Shown here in pieces: positions 1 to 5,808 of a stretch of DNA of 6,621 nucleotides (the stretch's first letter is position 1; the number at the start of each line of letters is the position of its first letter). The DNA lies in the NCBI GenBank assembly GCA_964526295.1, contig CAZGKW010000085.1, forward strand, positions 1-6,621, written 5' to 3'. The notes beneath the pieces are model-generated. The model did not search any database, was not told where the DNA came from, and was given only the letters and a program-made list of their open reading frames with translations. The position numbers and the translations under genes were made by a program. The DNA is from CAZGKW01 sp964526295 (GTDB lineage: Bacteria; Planctomycetota; Phycisphaerae; FEN-1346).

Positions 1-13
1 GGCGGGCTTTTTC
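1..13 (+). terminator. Tail of a rho-independent terminator from an upstream gene (partial)
   Basis: The window opens with GGCGGGC followed directly by five T residues. This is what the 3' arm and U-tract of an intrinsic terminator look like. The matching 5' arm would lie before the window, so the stem cannot be confirmed. If correct, it ends a + strand gene lying to the left and insulates the exonuclease gene from it. Confidence 0.35.
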
Positions 14-388
14 ATTGGTAGAGCAGGAGAGGGTAGAAAGGAGAAAGTAGACACGGCAACAGAGGCCAGACGGCTCGAAGGCGCGCGCCCGGCGCCGGGC
101 TCTCTCTCCTGCGGTCTCCTGCTCTCCTCTCTACTGTCCGCCGTTGAGCGTTGGGAAAAACGGCCGTTTCCCGCCCGCTCCGAAATGTAACTTAGTGCGA
201 CGTAATGCGACCGTATGCCGCACCGCTTTTTGCACCACTTTCCAAGCATGCGCCACCCCAGATAGGCGTGGTGCGCTTTCCCAAGGGTCGTCAGACCCGG
301 TAGCGCCCGGTCGGAAGCCACTGGCGGCGCGGAAATGAACGCTTGACTTGCCCTCCGCGATAAGGGCTACTGGATCTGGAGGGTGACG
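14..388. other. Non-coding leader region with several hairpins
   Basis: I see no convincing gene in this stretch of about 375 bases. It contains an 11-base inverted repeat AGAGCAGGAGA (20-30) / TCTCCTGCTCT (115-125) within purine-rich and pyrimidine-rich tracts. It also has a perfect 14-base palindrome GCCCGGCGCCGGGC (87-100), a hairpin around AAACGGCCGTTT (about 154-173), an imperfect 14-base inverted repeat with a 2-base bulge (244-278), and a GGGTC-GTCA-GACCC hairpin (285-298). Between 195 and 223 the motif GCGACGTAATGC is followed by the near-copy GCGACCGTATGC, bracketed by GTGCG and CGCAC. None of the hairpins has a run of T after it. They may be operator or attachment-site remnants, or simply GC-rich structure. 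Small open frames here show no family resemblance. Confidence 0.5.
343..371 (+). promoter_or_regulatory. Weak candidate promoter for the exonuclease gene
   Basis: TTGACT at 343-348 matches the -35 consensus at five of six positions. Seventeen bases downstream is GCTACT (366-371), which matches only three of six positions of the -10 box. Transcription would begin near 378, giving a leader of only about 10 bases and placing the start inside the ribosome binding site. That is a weakness of this call. The same CTTGACTT core occurs in the much better abiE promoter. Confidence 0.25.
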
Positions 389-970
389 ATGGAACGAAGG
401 CTGCTGGACAAAATCGTGGTCGTGGACGTGGAGGCGACGTGCTGGCGGGGCCAACCGCCGCACGGCGAGGAGAGCGAGATCATCGAGATCGGCGCGTGCC
501 TCCTCGACGTGGCCAGCGGCGAGAGAACCGACACGGCAAGTCTTCTGGTACGACCGGAGCGGTCAACGGTTGGCGACTTCTGCGCCGAACTGACAACGCT
601 CACTCAGGACCAGGTGGATGGCGGGATGGCGTTCTCTGAGGCGTGCGCGGCCCTCCGCGCACGGTTCCAGTCCAACAAGCGCCTGTGGGCCAGCTACGGA
701 GACTACGACCGACAGATGTTCGACCGTCAGTGTGGCGAGCGCGGCGTGCCATATCCCTTCGGCAAGGGGCACGTCAACGTCAAGAGCCTCCTGGCTGTCA
801 TGTACGGCCTCAGGAAGGAAGTGGGGCTGGCCCGTGCGATGGAACGTCTTGGGCTGCCGTTGGAGGGCACGCACCACCGTGGTAGTGACGATGCATGGAA
901 CGTCGCGGCGGTGCTCTGGCGGATCATCCACAGCGCGCGCCCGGCACTGCACAAGGCGGGGTCAGGCTGA
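389..970 (+). CDS. DEDDh-family 3'-5' exonuclease (ERI-1/KapD-like)
   Basis: Predicted 193-residue soluble nuclease that would remove nucleotides from the 3' end of RNA or DNA using two metal ions. All three exonuclease motifs are visible: Exo I as DVEATCW (D13, E15) with a following EIIEIGACLLD strand, Exo II as ASYGDYD (D107), and Exo III as HHRGSDDAWNVA (H163, D168, spacing H-x4-D). The Y/W-G-D-Y-D form of Exo II and the length point to the ERI-1/KapD branch rather than DnaQ epsilon or RNase T. The start is the ATG at 389, because GGAGG at 378-382 lies six bases before it. An in-frame GTG at 383 would sit directly against that site. The gene ends tail to tail with abiEii, sharing nine bases. 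Substrate is unknown. A defence role is suggested only by position, and a general RNA-processing role is equally possible. Confidence 0.85.
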   Translation: MERRLLDKIVVVDVEATCWRGQPPHGEESEIIEIGACLLDVASGERTDTASLLVRPERSTVGDFCAELTTLTQDQVDGGMAFSEACAALRARFQSNKRLWASYGDYDRQMFDRQCGERGVPYPFGKGHVNVKSLLAVMYGLRKEVGLARAMERLGLPLEGTHHRGSDDAWNVAAVLWRIIHSARPALHKAGSG

Positions 971-1876
971 GCGCCAGGGCCCACCGGGCTCCCATCTCTT
1001 CGCAAACGCCACCCCCGCCTTGACCGCATGCGTGACCGGCTGCAGGAAACCCCAGATCTCGTCGGTGGTCTCTTGAAGCCCGAGGCCGGCGTCCTCCAGG
1101 CGCGACCTGCGCAGGAAGGCCTTCCACCGGTCCTGCACAACGTCATCCGCGGCAAACCGCGCAGCCAGACCTGGGGGCCGGTCCGATGGCAACTCCGTGT
1201 GGCGCCGCCTGAACGTCGCTTCAATCGCTCGGGCCAGTTGCTTTCCATCGAACGCAAACTCCCGCGCCATGTATCTCAGATCGAAGAAGTCCTTCATGCG
1301 GCTGTTTGTCATCCCGAGGTCAACCAGTGCCTGGCACTTCTCGGCAACCACGGTCTCCCAGGGACAGACACGCAGGCGCGGCGGCGCGAAGTCCAGCAGA
1401 CAGGGAAGCGTCTTCTTCGTTGGCCTGGGAGTGACGGCGTCCCCGAAGCCGATGTCGATCTGGAGGTCGATCTGCGCGGTGCCAAGACGGGCCGCCACGC
1501 GTACGCGAACGCCCTGGTACTCCTCCTCTTCCCGCATGCGTTCTGCCCGAACCGAGTCCGGGTCGAACGCCATGCCATCATCCTCCACGTCGGTCAGGCA
1601 CACCCGGCGGATGAGGTCGGCTGCCTGAACCGGGTCGGCCGAGCCGCGAGCCAACAGATCCACGTCTCGCGTCGGGCGGTGCGACGCGCGACCACAGAGA
1701 TGAAAGAGGATCGCGCCCTTGAGAACGAAGCCGTCAGCATCCGCCGACTGGGACAGGCGGTAGAGGAATCGCTCGATGCCGTACCGGATCAGGAGGAGGT
1801 TGAATTCCTCCACACGCTCTCTCGACAGGTTGAGGAGGCGTTGCCTGACCGAAGCGGCGACGTTCTTGATCGTCAC
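962..1876 (-). CDS. abiEii: AbiEii/AbiGii-type nucleotidyltransferase toxin
   Basis: Toxin half of a type IV toxin-antitoxin (AbiE) pair, predicted 304 residues and cytoplasmic. Family members are DNA polymerase beta-like nucleotidyltransferases that block growth, in some members by modifying tRNA. Visible motifs: KNVAASVRQRLLN at the N-terminus, KGAILF (53-58), RPTRDVDLL with the metal-binding pair D71/D73, QIDIGFGD with D141, AEKCQAL with K180, and the basic-acidic block RMKDFFDLRYMA (193-204) with K195, D196 and D199. All key residues expected for activity are present. The start chosen is the GTG at 1876, which forms a GTGA overlap with the abiEi stop and has GGAG eight bases upstream. A start at 1921 would extend 49 bases into abiEi and adds residues not typical of the family. 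Length is normal for AbiEii. It would be neutralised, without direct binding, by the product of the upstream gene. Confidence 0.9.
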   Translation of the reverse strand: MTIKNVAASVRQRLLNLSRERVEEFNLLLIRYGIERFLYRLSQSADADGFVLKGAILFHLCGRASHRPTRDVDLLARGSADPVQAADLIRRVCLTDVEDDGMAFDPDSVRAERMREEEEYQGVRVRVAARLGTAQIDLQIDIGFGDAVTPRPTKKTLPCLLDFAPPRLRVCPWETVVAEKCQALVDLGMTNSRMKDFFDLRYMAREFAFDGKQLARAIEATFRRRHTELPSDRPPGLAARFAADDVVQDRWKAFLRRSRLEDAGLGLQETTDEIWGFLQPVTHAVKAGVAFAKRWEPGGPWRSA

Positions 1877-2472
1877 GCGATGGACTCCAGGTACGGACGC
1901 ATCACTCGAGTCACGCGGCACACCTCCGCCGCCTCCCAGAGGTCGTCCATGGACCCCTTCCGGTCACGCCGGAATGCCCGGAGCGCTTCGACGGCTACGT
2001 CGGTCCCGACCTCGTTGCGGTACTTGAAGCAGTCGGCCACCGTCTTGGCAGGCGAGGTCACGCGCACCCCTACACCCCCGATGCGATGGGTTTCGACGCC
2101 AAACGTCAGCGCCTCGCCCGAGAACCTCACGATCCGCACGGGCGGATGTTCGATCTTGGGTCTGTGAGCCTTGTGGGCGATGGCCAGCCACACCGCATAG
2201 GGCATCTGCGTCGTCATGCGGTGGAAATTGAGCGCCGAGATGAGGCACACGACTCCTTTCGGCACGCGTTTGCAGACCGTCATCAGGTCGGTGTACTCGG
2301 TGGCTTCGGGTTCGGCCAGTTCGTACAGGCCGCGGGCAATCCGTCGCACCTTGCCGCGCTTCTCCAGTCGGCTCAGCGCGGTCCGGGGGATACCGTGCGG
2401 AACCAGGTCCCGCGGCCGGAAGACCCCCGCTTCGCGGACCAGCGCCAGCACCTTCTCCTCATTGGTCGCCAG
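1873..2472 (-). CDS. abiEi: AbiEi-type antitoxin and transcriptional autoregulator
   Basis: Predicted antitoxin of the AbiE pair, about 199 residues. A winged helix-turn-helix fills residues 1-52 (GVFRPRDLVPHGIPRTALSR, then GKVRRIARGLYEL). It is followed by the antitoxin domain with GVVCLISALNFHRMTTQMP (73-91) and the C-terminal VRVTSPAKTVADCFKYR block (136-152). Known family members bind inverted repeats in their own promoter through the N-terminal domain and counteract the toxin through the C-terminal one. The start is uncertain. The first helix (TNEEKVLALVREAG) fits an initiation at CTG 2472, which has GAGGA eight bases upstream. A GTG at 2451 with GAGGAG three bases before it is the alternative. 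A GTG at 2520 is excluded because it sits inside the promoter spacer. The stop overlaps the abiEii GTG start, so translation is probably coupled. Confidence 0.85.
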   Translation of the reverse strand: MATNEEKVLALVREAGVFRPRDLVPHGIPRTALSRLEKRGKVRRIARGLYELAEPEATEYTDLMTVCKRVPKGVVCLISALNFHRMTTQMPYAVWLAIAHKAHRPKIEHPPVRIVRFSGEALTFGVETHRIGGVGVRVTSPAKTVADCFKYRNEVGTDVAVEALRAFRRDRKGSMDDLWEAAEVCRVTRVMRPYLESIA

Positions 2473-2482
2473 AGTACTATTC

Positions 2483-2508
2483 CTCGGCGAAAACCCACAA
2501 TTGCCGAG
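2483..2508. promoter_or_regulatory. Inverted repeat at the abiE transcription start, candidate AbiEi operator
   Basis: CTCGGC (2483-2488) and GCCGAG (2503-2508) form a perfect 6-base inverted repeat with 14 bases between the arms. One arm abuts the -10 box, and the other overlaps the GAGGA ribosome binding site of abiEi. AbiEi proteins are known to repress their own operon by binding inverted repeats at the promoter, so this is the obvious candidate site. Because the left arm in mRNA orientation lies before the likely transcription start, a DNA operator is more plausible than an RNA hairpin. Confidence 0.45.
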
Positions 2509-2537
2509 ATTATGTACCACCCGGCCGGGGAAGTCAA
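2509..2537 (-). promoter_or_regulatory. sigma70-type promoter of the abiE operon
   Basis: Read on the - strand, TTGACT (2537-2532, five of six consensus bases) is followed after exactly 17 bases by CATAAT (2514-2509, five of six). This is the best promoter match in the window. Transcription should start near 2502, about 30 bases before the proposed CTG start of abiEi. It lies in the 104-base gap between the integrase remnant and abiEi, so the toxin-antitoxin operon has its own promoter. Confidence 0.7.
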
Positions 2538-2576
2538 GTCGTCCACGAACCCCACTGCCCGAAAGTCGCGCCGGCC

Positions 2577-3029
2577 TCAGCGGCGGTTGCTCTCGGCGCC
2601 GTTCGCCGCCGGCGCCAGGGTCGCCGACTTGATCCGCTCCGGCAGGTCGGCCCACGCGTCGGCCAAATCCGGAGGCAGGGCAGGCTGCGGCGCCGGGGCC
2701 GAAGGGGCAGGGGCTGCGCCTGCCGCCTGCCGGAAGTGCTCGTCGGTCACCTGAAGGTAGTGTTTCGCCGCGATGGCTTGGGAGTTGCCGATCCAGGCGC
2801 AGACCACGTGCAGCGGGAACTCCTCGGCCAGTTCCGTCTCGCGGGTCGAGCGGAGGTCCTGAAAGGGTTTCGGCCAGGGATCGAGTCCGGCGCGTCGGAT
2901 GATGCGGCGGAAGCGGTTGGCGAGGTCCTGATTGCTGTATCGCCAGTCGCGACGAAACGCGGGAGAACTGACCGGGAGACGCACGTCCGGATCAATGCCG
3001 GTAGTTACGTCTTGAGGCCCCAGTCCCAT
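2577..3029 (-). pseudogene. C-terminal remnant of a phage-type tyrosine integrase
   Basis: A 150-codon frame whose middle part is the end of a tyrosine recombinase catalytic domain: NRFRRIIRRAGLDPWPKPFQ (38-57), LRSTRETEL with the box I arginine R60, HVVCAWIGNS (74-83) and AAKHYLQVTDEHF with the likely nucleophile Y91. Full-length integrases are about 300-420 residues with an N-terminal SAM-like DNA-binding domain. That domain and the first half of the catalytic domain are missing. Upstream, the frame meets a TGA at 3086-3084, and the first ~30 residues do not look like integrase. The tail (105-150) is rich in Ala and Pro. In this subfamily the HxxR arginine appears as C77 and the usual LGH histidine as N82. 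As it stands it should not be an active recombinase, and it marks the edge of a decayed integrated element that also carries abiE. Confidence 0.7.
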
Positions 3030-3100
3030 TGGGAGGGCCGGTCGTCCCGCCTCGCCAAGCGGCCAGCGCCGATGGGCGTCCGGTCAGCCGGGGGATGGCA

Positions 3101-3145
3101 TCCGCCGAGCGTTCGCCGTACAATAACCGGTCCGCCGAGAGGCGG
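3101..3145 (+). promoter_or_regulatory. Candidate promoter and structured leader of the long greA gene
   Basis: TACAAT at 3119-3124 is a good -10 match (five of six), but no acceptable -35 box lies 16-18 bases upstream, where TGGCAT is the nearest. The -10 is bracketed by two copies of TCCGCCGAG (3101-3109 and 3131-3139), 30 bases apart. The second copy begins a small hairpin, CCGCC-GAGA-GGCGG (3132-3145), with a GNRA-type loop that would lie at the start of the mRNA. The direct repeats could be a regulator site, which is inference. Confidence 0.35.
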
Positions 3146-3175
3146 TCATTCCGGCCTCTTGCGCAAGGACGGCGA

Positions 3176-5419
3176 ATGGATGAGCGAACCGAAGGCGATG
3201 CCTCTCCGGTCGAGGCCCTGCCGGCCTTGGCGGCGTCGGGCGATTACGACGAACTCGAGGCCGCGTGGATGGAGGCCGTCGAGGCCGACGCCCTCTCGCC
3301 CGAGGACGCGGTCATGGTTTTGCGGGCTGCGGCCGAGCGTCCGGGCAACGCCCGCTCTGTCGCCGCGCACCTCGAAAGCCTCGCCTGGTTCCTCCTGTCG
3401 GAGTGGGCCGACCGCAAGGGCACGCAAGCCGCACTCGACGTGGCCGTCGCCGCCGCCGACTGTCTGCCTGCCACCGACACCGTCCGCGAGCAGGTGGCCG
3501 ACCTTTACCGGCGCGAGCACGCCGACTTTCCATCCATCGATGTGCTGACACAGACTACGCTTCTCGAGTCCTCGGCTCCGCTGGTCGACGGCGTCCTTCG
3601 GACCGGCCGGGCGCTCGCCCTGCCTCCGGGCACGTTCGTCCGCGACCCGCGCCGCCGCAGCCCCGGCCGCGTCGTCGGGTTCGACGAATCGCGCGGCGGG
3701 GTGGAGGTGGCCTTCGGCGAGAGCGGCAAGGTGTACGACCCCGCGTCGCTCGACGTGCTCGAGCGGCTCGCCCCCGACGACTACCGGGCTCTGGCGGCGT
3801 TCGAGACCGAGCGGCTGGCCGCCCTGGCGGCCGAGGACCCCGAGCGGCTGGCCGTCCTCCTGCTCCGGGCACACGGCCCGCGCCTCTCGCTTCAGGACTT
3901 CCGGGCGCTCCTGGAGCCGGCTGTCCCGTCCAAGGAGTGGTCACGGTGGTGGAAGGCGGCCCGGCCGGTCCTGAAGCGGGCCCACGAGATCGAGATGACG
4001 GAGGGCACGCGGCCTGACCTGATCCTGCGGGCGCGGCCCATGACGTTCGAAGACCAGGTGCGGCGAGATTACGAGGCCCTCGCCTCGGCCGAGGACCGGG
4101 CGGGCCTTGTCCTGGCGCACCTGTCCGAGCCGGCCGTTGCCGACCCCGAGGCCGAGGGGGCAGTCCTCGCGTACCTGGCCGCGCGCCTCGAGGCCGAGGC
4201 GGCCGAGGCCGGGCCCGCGTGGGCCCTCGGCCTGCGGGCGGTCCTCGCGCCGGTCCGCCGCCGCATGGCTGACTTGGGCGCTGCGCCGCCGGAATCATCG
4301 TCGCCCGAAACACCGTCCACCGAAGTGCCCGAACCGGCCGCCGCCCGCGGCCTCCTTGCGGCAACGGGCAACGACGCCCTCGCCCGCTCGGTTCTCGAAT
4401 ACGTCCGCGACGCCGCCGGCGACGCCTGGCCCGAGGCGCTGGCGGCGGCCCTGCCGGCGTGTTCGCCGAACGTGGCCAAGTGGGCGGCACGCGAACTGGC
4501 CGAGGCCGGCCGGGAGGCGGCCCTGCGAGAGGCCGTCTCGGCGGTGCTGGCGCGGCCGGTCGAGAGCGCCGGCGCCTTGGTCTGGCTCTGGCGATCGGGG
4601 TGTGGCGAGGGCGGCGGGGCGGGGCTCGAACTTTCGGCCGACGAACGCTTCACCGCTGCCGCGGGGCTCCTTTCGGCCGCCGACGAACTCAAGCGAGAGA
4701 AGGTCGGCAGCGACGAAGCCGCACGCCGCTACCTGCCCGACCTCCAGCGGGCCCTGACGGCCAAGGGGTTTGCCACCTTCCGCCGCGTCCTCCAGGAGTC
4801 GACCGAGGGCCAGGCGCGCGGCCTGCGGGTGCTGGCGTCGCGGAACGCCGGGCTGACGGACCTTGCACGGCTGCGGCTGCAGGAGGCGATTCGCGAGGCC
4901 CATCCCGCGCTGCACGTCGAGAAGGCCGTCCCGCCGTGGGAGGAGGACGTCATCTACAGCACCGAGGAGGCGCTGCGCGCGCGGCAAAAGGAGTTCGAGC
5001 AGTTGGTCAACGTCAAGATGCCCGAAAACCGGCAGGCGATCAGCAGCGCCGCCGGCCATGGCGACCTCTCGGAGAACGCCGAGTTTACCGCCGCCCTCGA
5101 AGAGCGCGACCGCCTCGTCGAGCGGGCCAAACGCATGCAGGAAGACCTTGCCAAGGCCCGCGTCCTGAAGCCGGGCTCGGCCGAGACGGATCACGTGACC
5201 GTCGGCAGCCGCGTCACGGCGCGCGACTTGGCGACCGGCCGGACCGAACAACTCACTTTCCTGGGCCCGTGGGATGCCGACCCTCAGCGCGGCATCTACG
5301 ACTACCGGACGCCGCTGGGCCTGGCGTTCATGGGGAAGCGTGTGGGCGAGAAGGCCGAGATGGCAAGGCGGTCCGAGACGCGCCGCTGGGAGATCCTCGA
5401 GACGGGACCGGCGCTCTGA
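3176..5419 (+). CDS. greA: Transcript cleavage/elongation factor GreA with long N-terminal extension
   Basis: About 747 residues, against ~158 for ordinary GreA. The last ~140 residues are a GreA: a coiled-coil hairpin whose tip reads GDLSENAEF (629-637) with the acidic D630 and E633 that place a metal ion in the RNA polymerase active site, then a long helix (ALEERDRLVERAKRM) and the FKBP-like end (VTVGSRVTARDL, later YRTPLGLAFMGKRVGE). It should rescue backtracked polymerase by stimulating RNA cleavage. The rest is mostly alpha-helical and Ala/Glu-rich, with a small beta-rich piece near 150-185 (PPGTFVRD...GRVVGF) and a KEWSRWWKAARPVLKRA block (253-269) shared by long GreA proteins of Planctomycetes and Chlamydiae. 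A proline-rich linker near 380-400 separates further helical repeats. The start is the ATG at 3176 with AAGGA six bases upstream. Earlier in-frame starts (3029, 3095) lack such a site. It stands as a single-gene unit. Confidence 0.85.
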   Translation: MDERTEGDASPVEALPALAASGDYDELEAAWMEAVEADALSPEDAVMVLRAAAERPGNARSVAAHLESLAWFLLSEWADRKGTQAALDVAVAAADCLPATDTVREQVADLYRREHADFPSIDVLTQTTLLESSAPLVDGVLRTGRALALPPGTFVRDPRRRSPGRVVGFDESRGGVEVAFGESGKVYDPASLDVLERLAPDDYRALAAFETERLAALAAEDPERLAVLLLRAHGPRLSLQDFRALLEPAVPSKEWSRWWKAARPVLKRAHEIEMTEGTRPDLILRARPMTFEDQVRRDYEALASAEDRAGLVLAHLSEPAVADPEAEGAVLAYLAARLEAEAAEAGPAWALGLRAVLAPVRRRMADLGAAPPESSSPETPSTEVPEPAAARGLLAATGNDALARSVLEYVRDAAGDAWPEALAAALPACSPNVAKWAARELAEAGREAALREAVSAVLARPVESAGALVWLWRSGCGEGGGAGLELSADERFTAAAGLLSAADELKREKVGSDEAARRYLPDLQRALTAKGFATFRRVLQESTEGQARGLRVLASRNAGLTDLARLRLQEAIREAHPALHVEKAVPPWEEDVIYSTEEALRARQKEFEQLVNVKMPENRQAISSAAGHGDLSENAEFTAALEERDRLVERAKRMQEDLAKARVLKPGSAETDHVTVGSRVTARDLATGRTEQLTFLGPWDADPQRGIYDYRTPLGLAFMGKRVGEKAEMARRSETRRWEILETGPAL

Positions 5420-5472
5420 GGCCGGCCCGCGCGCGGTGGCACATCCTTGCGCTGCGGGACCCGTAGTTCAGC

Positions 5473-5491
5473 CGTCGCCGGTACGGCGACG
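5473..5491. other. Strong hairpin after greA, possible terminator without U-tract
   Basis: CGTCGCC (5473-5479) and GGCGACG (5485-5491) form a perfect 7-base stem with a GGTAC loop, 53 bases after the greA stop. The core GTCGCCGG recurs at 5510-5517. No run of T follows on either strand, so it is not a textbook intrinsic terminator, but it lies where convergent transcripts from greA and the - strand remnants would meet. Confidence 0.4.
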
Positions 5492-5537
5492 TGTTGGTGC
5501 CGTTTGGCTGTCGCCGGCAAGAGGTGCGGGCGCCCCG

Positions 5538-5696
5538 GCCGTCACGCGTGGTGAAGTAGAGGTACGATTCCGAGTGCGTCTGAGGGTCCCCGTCGGTCCA
5601 GAAAGCGAAGAAGTCCGGTTGGGCGCCGACCGGGATGCGGGCGAAGGTGTGGCTGCGCGGGCTGTCCGCGGTGAGGGTTTTCTGGCGCGTCCAGGT
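5538..5696 (-). pseudogene. C-terminal fragment resembling a BNR-repeat (sialidase-like) protein
   Basis: In a frame without start codon, 53 codons read TWTRQKTLTADSPRSHTFAR, then IPVGAQPDFFAFWTDGD, then SESYLYFTTRDG. The pattern SHT(F/Y)-R-P-x-x-A-x-x-DF-A-FW-DG-D followed by S-LYF---DG is one I associate with the end of BNR_4-type proteins (putative glycan-binding or sialidase-like, usually secreted) in planctomycetes. Only this tail is present. Its 5' side stops abruptly at about 5696, where metallophosphoesterase coding sequence takes over in a different frame. Beyond 5538 the reading frame continues without recognisable content. The assignment comes from memory of the family. The fragment cannot be expressed as a functional protein. 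Confidence 0.45.
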
Positions 5697-5808
5697 CCGG
5701 CCGCAGGCGCTCGGCCGCGCGGCACAGCACCTCGACGGCCCCCTCGTGGTGGTATGGAACGTGGACGTCGCCGAAGGCCAGCACGGTCTTGGCGTGGGCC
5801 TTGGCCAT
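5692..5808 (-). pseudogene. N-terminal fragment of a phage-type metallophosphoesterase
   Basis: The first 39 codons start with MAKAHAKTVLAFGDVHVPYH and end with RAAERLRPDL. GDVH (D14, H16) is the first metal-binding block of calcineurin-like phosphoesterases, and the helix ending in RPDL normally leads straight into the second block, GDxxD. Here that block is absent: after RPDL the frame becomes a meaningless Arg/Pro-rich run that stops at 5542, and the DNA instead encodes another protein in the next frame. GDxxD, GNHD and the later His blocks are all lost, so the product should be inactive. Its ATG follows the TAG of the preceding gene with no gap, the kind of tight spacing usual in phage gene clusters. 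Confidence 0.65.

Noticed and set aside
10..40. TTGGTAGAGCA resembling the D-arm of a tRNA
   Set aside because: No matching GCTC on the 5' side of the D-stem, and no anticodon or TTC arm at the expected distances; the resemblance is limited to about ten bases.
1028..2167. Long open frame (379 codons) on the + strand
   Set aside because: It lies antisense to the abiEii and abiEi genes, has no recognisable motif and is rich in His/Arg as expected for a shadow frame in GC-rich DNA.
2473..2655. N-terminal extension of abiEi up to an ATG at 2655
   Set aside because: It would overlap the integrase remnant and run through the promoter; the added residues are low-complexity and unlike AbiEi proteins.
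3029..3175. Longer greA starting at 3029 or 3095
   Set aside because: No ribosome binding site before these starts, the added residues look non-coding, and the likely -10 box at 3119-3124 would fall inside the gene; the ATG at 3176 has AAGGA at ideal spacing.
3555..4490. Open frame of 311 codons on the - strand inside greA
   Set aside because: Extremely Arg/Pro-rich antisense frame without motifs; a codon-bias shadow of greA.
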